From the NCBI RefSeq assembly GCF_026222555.1, contig NZ_CP098511.1:4073501-4137500 (forward strand): DNA of 64,000 nt, in the 5' to 3' direction. The notes under the pieces are model-generated. The model saw nothing but the letters and a program-made list of their open reading frames with translations. It did no database searches and was not told where the DNA came from. A program made the position numbers and the translations under genes. Positions 38,921-47,698 of this stretch are shown here, one piece after another. Source of the stretch: Aquimarina sp. ERC-38 (GTDB taxonomy: Bacteria; Bacteroidota; Bacteroidia; Flavobacteriales; Flavobacteriaceae). The number at the start of each line of letters is the position of its first letter. Within the stretch, counting starts at the first letter, position 1.

Positions 38921-40421
38921 TTTGAATTTTATATTCGTTAGCGGTTTCTTTAATTAGGTAGATGATTTCCAGAAGATCTTCAATGGTACTTGTAGGGTTC
39001 AAAAGTGTAAATTTTAAAAAAATATTCCCATCCAATTTGGTACTTGCAATAGAAGCTTGCCCTGTAGCGAATAATTTATTTTTAATGTGTAAATTAATAC
39101 GGTCAAGCTTTGAATTGTGTTGATGTTCATAATTTTTATATCGAAAAACCAGGGTACTTAGTTCAGGTTTAAGAACGATTTCAAAACAAGTATCATCTTT
39201 AATACTGTGATATAAATCTAATGCCAGGTAGTGTACTTTTTCTAAAAAAGAACCTAATTGCTTTTCCCCGGTCATTTTTAAGGTAAACCAAAGTTTAAGG
39301 GCATCAAAACGTCGGGTGGTTTGTATGGATTTTTCAATCAGGTTCGGGCAATCTTCATTTCGGTGTTCTAATGGATTTAAGTAATCCGCATAATGTGAAA
39401 TATATTTAAAATTTTGAGTATCACCCACTAAAAAAGCACTGGAACAAACCGGTTGAAACATAGTTTTGTGGAAGTCAATGGTAATTGAATCCGCTAAAGC
39501 TGTTCCGTCTAATAGATGTTTGTGAGTTTCAGATAAAATATAGCCTCCACCGTAAGCCCCGTCAATGTGATACCAAATATTGTATTCTTTGGCAATTTTA
39601 GCAATGGTTTGAAGTGGGTCAAAGCTTCCAAAATCCGTAGTCCCGGCAGTAGCTGCTACCCCAATCGCAATATTACCTAATTGTTTTTCTCTTTCAATGG
39701 CTTGCACCAAAGCTTCAGGTTTCATCTTCATTTTTTCATCTGTAGCTACGGTAATAATAGCTTTATACCCCATGCCAAGAAGAGCTGCATTCTTTTTCAG
39801 ACTAAAATGTGCCTTCTCCGAACAGAAAAACCGGAATTTACTGACCACGTCCGACCAACCGTTTTCTTTTAAATTTAAACCGAAATAGGTAAAGGCATAA
39901 TGATCACGAGCCAATAGTAGCGCCATAAAATTGGATTGCGTACCCCCGCTGGTAAAGACACCATCTGCTGATTTTGGTAAGTTCATTTTATCACAAATCC
40001 AACGAATTACTTCTTGCTCAATTAAAGTAGCCGAAGTGCTCTGATCCCAGGTTTCTACCGCCGTATTAACTGATGAAGCAATCAAATCACCTACTAAAGC
40101 GGGTAAAACTACCGGACAATTTAAGTGTGCTACATATCGTGGGTGTTGAAACGAAATAGCATGATCCAAATACAAGTCTTTGATTTGTTCTAAAGCATCT
40201 TCAATAGAACAAGTTTCATCATTTGAAAAGGATAAAGATTTCTTTTTACTATTTAATTGAGAAGCAGAAGCACCACTATAAAAAGAAGAATTATCCAGGA
40301 AACCGGACAAATACTGCATTGTTTTTTCTATGTAGTAATCGTATTTAAACTTTGTTTTTTGATTAAAGAAGTGATCTAATTTTTGATCCTGAATAAAGTG
40401 ACTTTGTGTACTGACTTGCAT
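38898..40421 (-). CDS. PLP-dependent amino-acid decarboxylase (DfoJ/DesA-like)
   Basis: 507 residues of the group II PLP decarboxylase family. VFTSGGTQSNFMALLLAR binds the cofactor phosphate, HIDGAYGGG contains the Asp that binds the ring nitrogen, and IDFHKTMFQP has the Schiff-base Lys. Members in siderophore clusters decarboxylate lysine or 2,4-diaminobutyrate. Followed by an N-monooxygenase and DfoC-like enzymes, lysine to cadaverine is most likely. It is the first gene of the biosynthetic operon, with the operator ending 3 bases upstream of its start codon. Confidence 0.9.
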   Translation of the reverse strand: MQVSTQSHFIQDQKLDHFFNQKTKFKYDYYIEKTMQYLSGFLDNSSFYSGASASQLNSKKKSLSFSNDETCSIEDALEQIKDLYLDHAISFQHPRYVAHLNCPVVLPALVGDLIASSVNTAVETWDQSTSATLIEQEVIRWICDKMNLPKSADGVFTSGGTQSNFMALLLARDHYAFTYFGLNLKENGWSDVVSKFRFFCSEKAHFSLKKNAALLGMGYKAIITVATDEKMKMKPEALVQAIEREKQLGNIAIGVAATAGTTDFGSFDPLQTIAKIAKEYNIWYHIDGAYGGGYILSETHKHLLDGTALADSITIDFHKTMFQPVCSSAFLVGDTQNFKYISHYADYLNPLEHRNEDCPNLIEKSIQTTRRFDALKLWFTLKMTGEKQLGSFLEKVHYLALDLYHSIKDDTCFEIVLKPELSTLVFRYKNYEHQHNSKLDRINLHIKNKLFATGQASIASTKLDGNIFLKFTLLNPTSTIEDLLEIIYLIKETANEYKIQNEKAYAH

Positions 40422-40424
40422 ATT

Positions 40425-40447
40425 TTATTTTTATTTAATCTAAATAA
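40425..40447 (-). promoter_or_regulatory. Candidate iron-responsive operator, biosynthetic operon
   Basis: Differs in only one base from the 23-bp site at 28347-28369. It lies between the TAnnTTTG element and the decarboxylase start codon, so a bound repressor would block initiation. The shared site implies that uptake and synthesis are switched together. Confidence 0.75.
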
Positions 40448-40453
40448 GCAACG

Positions 40454-40461
40454 CAAAAGTA
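40454..40461 (-). promoter_or_regulatory. Bacteroidota -7 element, biosynthetic operon
   Basis: Reads TACTTTTG on the minus strand, an exact TAnnTTTG match, 6 bases from the operator; the equivalent spacing in the uptake operon is 8. No clear -33 TTTG is seen. The untranslated leader would be very short. Confidence 0.6.
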
Positions 40462-40598
40462 AGTTAAAGTAATAGGATAATTCTGACGAAATTGGGATTA
40501 AAAAAGACGGGGATTTTTTTATGAAAAAGGTTTGGAGTTTTAACGAACATAGTAAATCAAAAAATATATTGTTAACCTTTTTAACAAAACACTTATTG

Positions 40599-40694
40599 TT
40601 ATGTAAAATGGTTTTTCCCAAAACTCATTGATTTACGTATAATTAAGTCAATATCTAAACGTAAAAAGTTTGAACTCTGTCCGGTCGCGGTCAC
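40599..40694 (+). repeat. 96-bp repeat, copy 2 (right of siderophore locus)
   Basis: Direct repeat of 23000-23095, same orientation, followed by its own strong terminator. A partial third match (ATATCTAATACGAAAAGTTT, then GAA) occurs at 40813-40835. Confidence 0.8.
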
Positions 40695-40697
40695 CAG

Positions 40698-40728
40698 AAG
40701 AGATAAATCTATGATTTATCTCTTTTTA
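40698..40728 (+). terminator. Strong intrinsic terminator
   Basis: A perfect 12-bp stem (AAGAGATAAATC / GATTTATCTCTT), 3-base loop and T-rich tail on the plus strand. No plus-strand protein gene ends here, which suggests that the preceding 96-bp repeat itself is transcribed. Confidence 0.8.
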
Positions 40729-40899
40729 TTTATCTGATATTCAATTATTTACGAATATTTATTTCATCAACTATCTTATTAAGTTATAGTTTTAATAGAT
40801 TATATAACATGGATATCTAATACGAAAAGTTTGAAATTTAATGTAGGTCATAAGACAACTCTTAGTATTCATAAATTAAATTTTCTTTAATAAAAAAAA
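40729..40899. other. Intergenic, partial repeat only
   Basis: Short AT-rich gap before the response-regulator gene. It holds the partial third copy of the 96-bp repeat near 40813; nothing else was seen. Confidence 0.4.
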
Positions 40900-41616
40900 T
40901 CAAAACTTGTTTAAAATCGCTAATACTTCTTTCTTGTAACTTCTGCTAATAGTTAATGATTTATTGTTGATTATTATTTCTTCATTGGTAAAGGAAGAAA
41001 TACTTTTAAATGCTACAATATAAGATCGATGTATCCTTAAAAACTTATTTTTAGGGAGTTTAGCCTCGATAGCACTTATGGTTTCTCTTGTAACTATAGT
41101 ATCGTTAGCCAAGTGAATCTTAAGATAATCACTATAACTTTCGATATAAATAATTTCACTAAAATCGATCTTTATCATTCTTCTATCTGCTCTCACAAAC
41201 ATAAAATCGTTTCGGTTTGTTATTTCTATATCTTCCTTATGTGAATTGGAATAAATCTCGAAATAGTTCGTGACCGACTTTAACAATCTTTCAAAAGATA
41301 TAGGCTTGAGTAAATAATCTACCGCTTGTAACTCAAAGCCTTCCACCGCATATTCTCTATAGGCAGTCGTAAAAATGATCTTACTATTTTTATTGATGGA
41401 TTTAGCAAAGGAAATACCTGTGATTTCAGGCATGTTGATATCCAGAAAAATTAAATCTATCGTATGATCTCTTAGATAGTTAAGTGCATCAATGGCATTA
41501 CTATAGCTCCCTTTGATAACAATACCCGAAATTTTAGAAATATGCGTTTCTATAACGTCTCTTGCAATAGGTTCGTCATCTACAATAATACATGATATAG
41601 CTTTTATTTGTTGCAA
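40900..41616 (-). CDS. LytTR-family response regulator
   Basis: 238 residues. A receiver domain (acidic pocket VDDEP, phospho-acceptor Asp59 in LIFLDINMP, Lys in YLLKPI) is joined to a C-terminal LytTR DNA-binding domain (about 135-235; FMFVRADRRMIKIDF, IYIESYSDYLKI, KFLRIHRSYIV). It is activated by the histidine kinase encoded 3 bases upstream in the same operon. Targets are unknown; the divergent serine hydrolase and TolQ/MotA-like genes, or the siderophore locus, are the nearest candidates. Confidence 0.93.
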   Translation of the reverse strand: MQQIKAISCIIVDDEPIARDVIETHISKISGIVIKGSYSNAIDALNYLRDHTIDLIFLDINMPEITGISFAKSINKNSKIIFTTAYREYAVEGFELQAVDYLLKPISFERLLKSVTNYFEIYSNSHKEDIEITNRNDFMFVRADRRMIKIDFSEIIYIESYSDYLKIHLANDTIVTRETISAIEAKLPKNKFLRIHRSYIVAFKSISSFTNEEIIINNKSLTISRSYKKEVLAILNKF

Positions 41617-41619
41617 TGG

Positions 41620-42687
41620 TCAGCTAAGTCTTAGTTGTAAAGCAACTTTAAAGAAGTTACCTTCATTTTTAATATCTAACGTATAATTATTAGGATATAA
41701 CAAATCTAATCGCTTTTTTATATTATCCAGACCAATTCCTTTTGGGGAGGGTTCTGATCTTGAGGTAGTATTTTCAACGTAAAACCAAATGTTTTGATTT
41801 TCGCATTTTAAATCGATTTTAATTTTTAATTGACCTTGATGTAGCGTACCATGTTTAAAACTATTTTCTACAAAAGGTAACAACAGCATCGGCGCAATTT
41901 TTAAATCTTCTGAAGGGTGATAGGTATTAAAGGAAATACTTAGCGAATCGTTAAACCTCAGTTTTTCTAATTTTAAATAATCTTCAATATGGTTTATTTC
42001 TTCTTGTATGGATACAAAAGGTTTATCGACTTGGTAAAGCAAATAATCTAAAAGGTTAGAAAGTCTTAAAATCATTTCTGGGGTTTCGTCTGCTTTTTTT
42101 AAGGCAAAGCCATATAAAGTGTTTAAAGTATTAAATAAAAAATGCGGATGAATTTGCATCTTTAAATAATTTAATTCTTGCTCTTTCAGCTGAAGCTGTG
42201 TTTCCAATATTTTATTTTCCAGTTGTTTAGTTTCTTCAGAATGTTTGAGGTTCAGCTTTAATAATTTAAAAGCACTCACCATAATGACAATTAAATACAC
42301 CGAAACAGCAACAAACACCATATTTCTACTTATAGGTGCCATTTTTAAATATTTAAAATTGGAAAGATATACAAGTCCGAAAAAGACGGAGACAACTATC
42401 AAATAAGTAGAAATAATAAAGGTGTATACGCAGTACAGGGTAAAATAGAAATACCTTTTTTTGATTAAATAATCAGGGATAAGTTTATAGATAGAAACGT
42501 AAGTAGTAGCGATTGTAATGGGCATTAAGAATAAAGAAAATGACAATACATAATCAAAATTATTACTCTCTACACCAAAAAAATAGGTGTAAAACAATAA
42601 TACGGTACACCAAAAAATAGTATGAAGTACCCCTTGTATTAACTTTTTTAGTAAAAATTTTTGAAAAACCACTTTCATCTCCTTCAC
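41620..42687 (-). CDS. LytS/YehU-type sensor histidine kinase
   Basis: 355 residues from a GTG (an ATG nine bases downstream is also possible). Four membrane helices (about 15-150) are followed by a coiled-coil (SEETKQLENKILETQLQLKE), the His_kinase motif QIHPHFLFNTLN with the phosphorylated His near residue 182, and a HATPase domain (PFVENSFKHG, GIGLDNIKKRL). There is no large external sensor domain, so it senses within or at the membrane. It is paired with the LytTR regulator. Confidence 0.93.
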   Translation of the reverse strand: MKEMKVVFQKFLLKKLIQGVLHTIFWCTVLLFYTYFFGVESNNFDYVLSFSLFLMPITIATTYVSIYKLIPDYLIKKRYFYFTLYCVYTFIISTYLIVVSVFFGLVYLSNFKYLKMAPISRNMVFVAVSVYLIVIMVSAFKLLKLNLKHSEETKQLENKILETQLQLKEQELNYLKMQIHPHFLFNTLNTLYGFALKKADETPEMILRLSNLLDYLLYQVDKPFVSIQEEINHIEDYLKLEKLRFNDSLSISFNTYHPSEDLKIAPMLLLPFVENSFKHGTLHQGQLKIKIDLKCENQNIWFYVENTTSRSEPSPKGIGLDNIKKRLDLLYPNNYTLDIKNEGNFFKVALQLRLS

Positions 42688-42859
42688 AATAATAGCATAT
42701 TTTTATTGGGAATTCTTTTTTTGTAGATAGATAACAGGTTTAGCAGGCGTTTTAACTGTTGGTAGTAAAGGGTACTAAATAGGTTAACTGTCGCATTTTA
42801 ATTTTTAGAGTCGCTATAAAATTTAGGTTTGTGTCATTATTAATGAAAACGATAAACCA

Positions 42860-43942
42860 ATGAAATACTTTGTATTCCTTTTTCTCATAGTTCCAATAAT
42901 AGGCTTCTCCCAGCAAAAACATTTTAAGAAGTTGGATTCATTGTTCGATTTACTCTATGTAAATCAGAAAATTATGGGAGATATAACTATATTAAAAGAT
43001 GGAAAAAAAGTCTATAATAAATCGGTTGGCTATCAATATATAAATGAAGAACAAAAAAAAGAAATTACTATAGCCTCAAAGTTTAGAGTAGGCTCTGTAA
43101 CTAAAACTTTTACGGCGGTGATGATATTCCAATTACTGGATGAGAATAAAATTGCTTTGAATAATAAATTATCTCAATACTATCCTAAAATACCAAGCGC
43201 GTCAAAAATTACAATTGCAAATCTGTTGAGTCATCGTAGTGGGTTATTTGATATTACTAATGATCCAACAGTTGAAGAGTGGATCTACAAACCTTCTTCA
43301 GAAAAAGAAATGATATCCCGAATTGTAAAACATAAGGCAGTGTTTCAACCTTCTGAAAAAACAAGTTATAGTAATACGAACTATATATTACTTGGATATA
43401 TTTTGGAGCAAATAGAAGGAAAACCTTATAAAACAATTTTACAGGAGCGTATCACGAATAAACTAGGTCTAAAAAATACTTATGTAGGTAGTTCGATTGA
43501 TATCTACAAAAATGAATGCTTAAGCTACAGGTATGAAGAAGAAGATAATAATGCTTTGGTCAAGGTAGCAGCAACCGATTTAAGTAATCCGGGTGGTGCC
43601 GGGAATATTGTATCAAATACTTTGGATTTAACTACATTTATAACCGCTTTATTCAACAAAAATTTGATTACAGAAGAGAGTTTAAAGTTAATGACGACTA
43701 CGGCTGATCATAAAGAGTTTTGCTACGGAATTTTCTACAACAGTATTAAAGGTTTAGATGTTTATGCAAGTGAGGGGAGTATTGATCGTTTTCAAAGTGC
43801 ATTAATTTATGTACCTAAAACGAAAGTGGCAATAGCCTTTAATTCTAATGCGTTAAATTATAAAAAGATAATGATCGTACTCTATGCTTTAGATGCAAGT
43901 CAAGGTAAGGAAATAACCTTACCAGTTTTTGATAAAAACTAA
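42860..43942 (+). CDS. Exported serine hydrolase (beta-lactamase family)
   Basis: 360 residues with a signal peptide (MKYFVFLFLIVPIIGFSQ). It has Ser79-x-x-Lys82 (SVTK), Tyr170-x-Asn (YSN) and a C-terminal region in which the usual HTG is replaced by SEGS (YASEGSIDRF), so the third motif is atypical. Such enzymes are periplasmic peptidases or esterases. It is divergent from the LytTR two-component operon, which may regulate it. It is shorter than and not closely related to the serine hydrolase at 21360. Confidence 0.85.
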   Translation: MKYFVFLFLIVPIIGFSQQKHFKKLDSLFDLLYVNQKIMGDITILKDGKKVYNKSVGYQYINEEQKKEITIASKFRVGSVTKTFTAVMIFQLLDENKIALNNKLSQYYPKIPSASKITIANLLSHRSGLFDITNDPTVEEWIYKPSSEKEMISRIVKHKAVFQPSEKTSYSNTNYILLGYILEQIEGKPYKTILQERITNKLGLKNTYVGSSIDIYKNECLSYRYEEEDNNALVKVAATDLSNPGGAGNIVSNTLDLTTFITALFNKNLITEESLKLMTTTADHKEFCYGIFYNSIKGLDVYASEGSIDRFQSALIYVPKTKVAIAFNSNALNYKKIMIVLYALDASQGKEITLPVFDKN

Positions 43943-44014
43943 TAAAGTAATGTAATCTTCATAAACTTAAACAATAAAAAGTTGTATTGTAAAAAACTTT
44001 AAACTCTTCAAATT

Positions 44015-44419
44015 ATGATCAAAATGATATTATTGATACCTCAAAATATTTTTAGTGAATTAGTAAAACGATTTAGCGAAGGAGGAACCTTTTTTATGTC
44101 ACTTATTCTAATCTGCTTTATATCAGCATTGTTTTTTCTAATTTTTAGCTTTATAAATTTTAAAAAGAATCCAATAAGAGCTAAAAAAATGGTAGAATTA
44201 GCCTCAGAAGTGAGTATTTTAGGACTGGTTATTGGGCTTTTAGGTTCTATTATTGGCATGATTCAAGCCTTTGATACTATAGAAGCACTCGGAGATATGA
44301 ACCTTGTTCAAATGGGTGCCGGACTAAAGGTTTCCTTTTTAACCGCCTTATTTGGAAGTATTACTTTTATAGTACCTCGAATTGGTATTATCGTTTTAAA
44401 AGGACTTCAGAAGATTTGA
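44015..44419 (+). CDS. Small MotA/TolQ/ExbB-like membrane protein
   Basis: 134 residues with about three membrane helices. The ILGLVIGLLGSIIGMIQAFD and LKVSFLTALFGSI stretches match the conserved channel helices of the MotA/TolQ/ExbB family, but the protein is shorter than ExbB (about 230 residues) and no ExbD-like partner is nearby. It probably lies in the inner membrane. It starts 72 bases after the serine hydrolase and may share its transcript. Function unknown. Confidence 0.65.
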   Translation: MIKMILLIPQNIFSELVKRFSEGGTFFMSLILICFISALFFLIFSFINFKKNPIRAKKMVELASEVSILGLVIGLLGSIIGMIQAFDTIEALGDMNLVQMGAGLKVSFLTALFGSITFIVPRIGIIVLKGLQKI

Positions 44420-44777
44420 GAAAAGATTTATTTTATTATTTAGTAATTAGCCATACCTATTTTTAGTTAGTCAATCCTTAATAAATAGTTTTTGGAATAA
44501 ATGGAATGGGCTTAGGGCTCTCAAAAGAATGAATAAAATAATTTTTTCAAACTATTTTATTTAGTTTAGCATTATCCTTTTGAAGTTCCATCTACTTTTG
44601 GCTAAAAATGCATTGATTTTAGGTGATTGTAACCGCTAAGGTAGTTTTGCTTCATCCTAAAGTCTGTTTTTAAGTGTCCTACAACACCAAAACATTTTTT
44701 TTATATGAATTATAGTTCATTATAGATGACTTTACCTAAACCTTATTGGTAAAAGAAAGTATCCAGGAATTATATTA
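44420..44777. other. Intergenic, no gene seen
   Basis: About 360 AT-rich bases between the TolQ-like gene and the second IS630. No credible frame, RNA gene or terminator was found. Confidence 0.45.
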
Positions 44778-44780
44778 AGT

Positions 44781-45317
44781 CTAAAAATTAATTTCACAAA
44801 TTTTAATCATTTTCTGATTTGGCTTTTGAAAATGCGAAAACATTTTCCAGAAAGCCACTTTTCTCTCTTCTAATGAATGAAGAAAACGGTTGTGTGAGAT
44901 CTTTTTTCTCATAAACCACCATGCTCTCTCTACAGGGTTGAGTTCCGGACTATACGGGGGCAAGTATACGATCTCAAGTTTTGGGTGTTTCTTTAACCAT
45001 ACTTTTAGTAATTTTGCGTGGTGAAACTTTACGTTATCCACTACCATAATAATCTTAGTGTGTTTTCTATAGATGTGCATTATCTTTTTCAAGTGCTTTT
45101 TAAAACTTTGATAGTTCCCCCTTTGATGAAAGGTAACGGTAATTTGCCCGGTCTCAAAATTGTAACTCCCCATAGCTGTCTGGCGTTCCCTTTTTCTTTG
45201 TTTGCAGATTGTTTTAGGTTGCTTGCCCTTAGGTGACCATTGATAACCTACGGTGGCAGTGTTTGACAGGGAGAACTCATCTTCAAACAAAAGTACCGTG
45301 TCAGCAGGACTCTCCAA
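44781..45317 (-). CDS. IS630 transposase, second frame (copy 2)
   Basis: 178 residues, two differences from copy 1 (Thr for Ile and Gly for Ser in the SLSN.ATV.YQW region). All DDE motifs are intact: FEDEFSL, VVDNVKFHHAK, SPELNPVERAWW. Expected to be made as a fusion with the first frame. Confidence 0.88.
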   Translation of the reverse strand: MESPADTVLLFEDEFSLSNTATVGYQWSPKGKQPKTICKQRKRERQTAMGSYNFETGQITVTFHQRGNYQSFKKHLKKIMHIYRKHTKIIMVVDNVKFHHAKLLKVWLKKHPKLEIVYLPPYSPELNPVERAWWFMRKKISHNRFLHSLEERKVAFWKMFSHFQKPNQKMIKICEINF

Positions 45318-45828
45318 GAGTTTTTTTTAACTCCTCTTTGAACTCCCCTTGTTTCTCAAGATCAGCTTCCGGATAGATGCCTTTCGATTTCTGATAGCTA
45401 AAGCCAAGGCCCTTTAATATATTATAGATCTGAGCCCGTTTGTAGCTAACCCCCATATGTTTCTCAATCCAATCAATAAGTAAAGGACCGTTCCAGGTAG
45501 CTGAGTTGTACCCGTAATCCTCCGGGGTTGCCTCTAGAATTAATTGGCTCAACTCCGTTTTTTGATCCTCTGTAAGCTTTGGTTTGCGCCCTCTACCTGT
45601 TTTATCCTTTAGCCCTTCAATACCTTCTTTTTCAAACCTGGATACCCAGTTTAAAATTTGCTTGAAACTTGTGTTGTACAACGCCTCTAGTTCCCGGCTT
45701 GGCTTTCCTAAAGAAACTTGGTAAACGGCATACAAGCGTAAACCTATTTTGTATTTATCCTCATTGTTGAAAAGTGCCTTTATTTGATCCGGTGTATAAC
45801 CAGACACTTTACGTGTAGATCTACCCAT
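45301..45828 (-). CDS. IS630 transposase, first frame (copy 2)
   Basis: 175 residues, the same as in copy 1, with the helix-turn-helix domains. It ends just past the same run of eight A bases (T on the plus strand, 45321-45328), so the slippage arrangement is conserved in both copies. Confidence 0.9.
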   Translation of the reverse strand: MGRSTRKVSGYTPDQIKALFNNEDKYKIGLRLYAVYQVSLGKPSRELEALYNTSFKQILNWVSRFEKEGIEGLKDKTGRGRKPKLTEDQKTELSQLILEATPEDYGYNSATWNGPLLIDWIEKHMGVSYKRAQIYNILKGLGFSYQKSKGIYPEADLEKQGEFKEELKKTLGESC

Positions 45829-45879
45829 ATGTTTTTAACAAAGATAAACCTTTTTTGTGTAATAAAATATTAGACTTTA

Positions 45880-46145
45880 AATAAAACATCTTCAAAAAGC
45901 AGTAAACCTTTACTTGTTACCTCTTATCTTACTGCAACCTTTGTCAATATGGTAGTGATTAGTACAATAGGTCAACAACCAAAGTAGGACTAAGTATAAA
46001 AATTGACTGTTTAAAGGCCTATTTTATTTTTAGTCCGCCTGAAGAGTACTATAAAATGTATTTTTAATTTGCAAAATTAATATACAAGATTCCTGGTTTT
46101 TTTACTGCAGTTTTCGGATAGTTATAAGATAAATTAATAGTAGTA
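45880..46145. other. Intergenic, no gene seen
   Basis: AT-rich DNA between IS630 copy 2 and the XRE remnant. The missing N-terminal half of that regulator would be expected here, but I cannot trace it. Confidence 0.4.
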
Positions 46146-46227
46146 CTAGGTGCATCTAATGACTATATTGAAAACGGCTCTATTTAAAGTAAAGCCGAAA
46201 AAGCAATCAACGATTACTTCCTATTAT

Positions 46228-47537
46228 CATAAGTGGGTACTAAAAATAAATAAAAGTTCTTTGAAATTCTTTGTTAATCATATGTACAGCGATTTCCCAT
46301 AGCGTGACGATTTGAAATAGAACATGGATTTTTGATTTTTTAAATCAAATATCTATGAACCAAGGCAAATATATTTTCGCTCAACTTACTGATTTTCTGC
46401 CCCGGCGCATTTTTGACTGGATTGTCAAGCAGTACAATGGCAACAAATATGTAAGAAGCTTTACATGCTGTAATCAAATGCTTTGCATGGTTTTCGGTCA
46501 GTTAACTGCTCGGGATAGCATGAGGGATTTACTGCTTAGTTTAGAAGCTCATAAATCAAAATATTATCATTTAGGGTTTGGGTCGTCCATATCAAGGCGT
46601 AACCTTGGTAAAGCTAACCAAAAGCGCAACCATAAAATATTTGAAGAATTTGCTTATGTGTTGATTGCACAAGCCAGGGAGAGTTGCTATAGATCGGATT
46701 TCCAACTCGACATCAAAGGTAATGTGTATGCCTTTGATTCCTCTACCATTGATTTATGTTTAAGTGTATTTTGGTGGGCTGAGTTCAGGAAAACCAAAGC
46801 AGGTATCAAACTTCATACACTTTATGACGTAAAAACATCGATCCCTGCTTTTGTACATATAACAAATGCCAAAGCACACGATGTAAGCACTCTGGATTTA
46901 CTGGTTTATGAAGTAGGAAGCTTCTATGTGTTGGATAGGGCTTACGTTGATTTTGAACGCTTATACCTCTTACATAGGCAAAAAGCCTTTTTTGTTACCC
47001 GTGCAAAATCCAATATGAAGTTTAATCGGATGTATTCTAATACTGTCGACAAAACCAAAGGCATAAAGTACGATCAGGTTGGTAAGTTGGCTTCTTACTA
47101 TTCTAAAAGGTCATACCCGGAAAAGCTAAGGCGTATTAAGTATTATGACGATGAGTCCAAAAGGACATTCATTTTCTTGACCAATAATATGGATTTGAAA
47201 GCCGAAGAAATATGTTATCTCTACAAAAAACGCTGGGAAGTTGAACTATTTTTTAAGTGGATGAAACAATATTTGAAGATCAAGTCCTTTTGGGGGACTT
47301 CGATTAATGCGGTCAAAGTCCAGATCTATTGCGCAATAATTGCATATTGTCTTGTGGCAATGGTTGGTAATACTTTAAAAGTTGAACGCTCAATCTACGA
47401 AATATTACAAATTTTAAGCATCTCACTACTCGACAAAACACCTATAAGAGAGATACTTAGCAAAAACGATTACAAAAATATCAAAGAACTAAATAATAAA
47501 CAATTGAAAATCAATGAGTTTTAAGCGCCCACTAATG
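46228..47537 (+). mobile_element. IS4-family insertion sequence
   Basis: 1310 bases with short inverted ends (CATAAGTGGG / CCCACTAATG) and a perfect 9-bp target duplication TCCTATTAT (46219-46227 and 47538-47546). It holds one complete transposase gene. Confidence 0.9.
46355..47524 (+). CDS. IS4-family transposase
   Basis: 389 residues. An N-terminal DUF4372 domain (FAQLTDFLPRRIFDWIVKQY, then QMLCMVFGQLTARDSMRDL) precedes a DDE core: AFDSSTIDLCLSVFWWA (Asp), YVLDRAYVDFERL (Asp) and the YREK-like YKKRWEVELFFKWMKQ (Glu). Complete, so the element may be mobile. Confidence 0.93.
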   Translation: MNQGKYIFAQLTDFLPRRIFDWIVKQYNGNKYVRSFTCCNQMLCMVFGQLTARDSMRDLLLSLEAHKSKYYHLGFGSSISRRNLGKANQKRNHKIFEEFAYVLIAQARESCYRSDFQLDIKGNVYAFDSSTIDLCLSVFWWAEFRKTKAGIKLHTLYDVKTSIPAFVHITNAKAHDVSTLDLLVYEVGSFYVLDRAYVDFERLYLLHRQKAFFVTRAKSNMKFNRMYSNTVDKTKGIKYDQVGKLASYYSKRSYPEKLRRIKYYDDESKRTFIFLTNNMDLKAEEICYLYKKRWEVELFFKWMKQYLKIKSFWGTSINAVKVQIYCAIIAYCLVAMVGNTLKVERSIYEILQILSISLLDKTPIREILSKNDYKNIKELNNKQLKINEF

Positions 47538-47698
47538 TCCTATTATGATAGTTTAAAGCCGTCGAACAAATGAACGAAGAGGATAAAAATATCGTATCTA
47601 AGCTTATTGATGCCTTTATTACTAAAAAAAGAATATCTGATATCTCTGCCTATTAACAATGATTAATTTAAAAATTTTTGTAAGTATATTTAAAATAA

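Larger units (their letters stand above)
44778..45876 (-). mobile_element. IS630-family insertion sequence, copy 2
   Basis: 1099 bases, inverted relative to copy 1, with the same ends and a TTA direct repeat at both sides (44775-44777, 45877-45879). Near-identity with the copy at 19887-20985 shows very recent movement. Its target was apparently intergenic. Confidence 0.9.
46146..47656 (+). pseudogene. Remnant of an XRE-type repressor, split by IS4
   Basis: Before the IS4 element the sequence reads LGASNDYIENGSI, stop, SKAEKAINDYFLL. After the element, in another frame, it reads EQMNEEDKNIVSKLIDAFIT and KKRISDISAY before a stop at 47656. In order and content this matches the C-terminal half of phage-like XRE repressors such as the one at 60812 (FGTSIDYLVCGTA, LPSEEKKTLLKVISAYLRDF). 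Stops and a shift show that it was decayed apart from the insertion. Confidence 0.55.
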
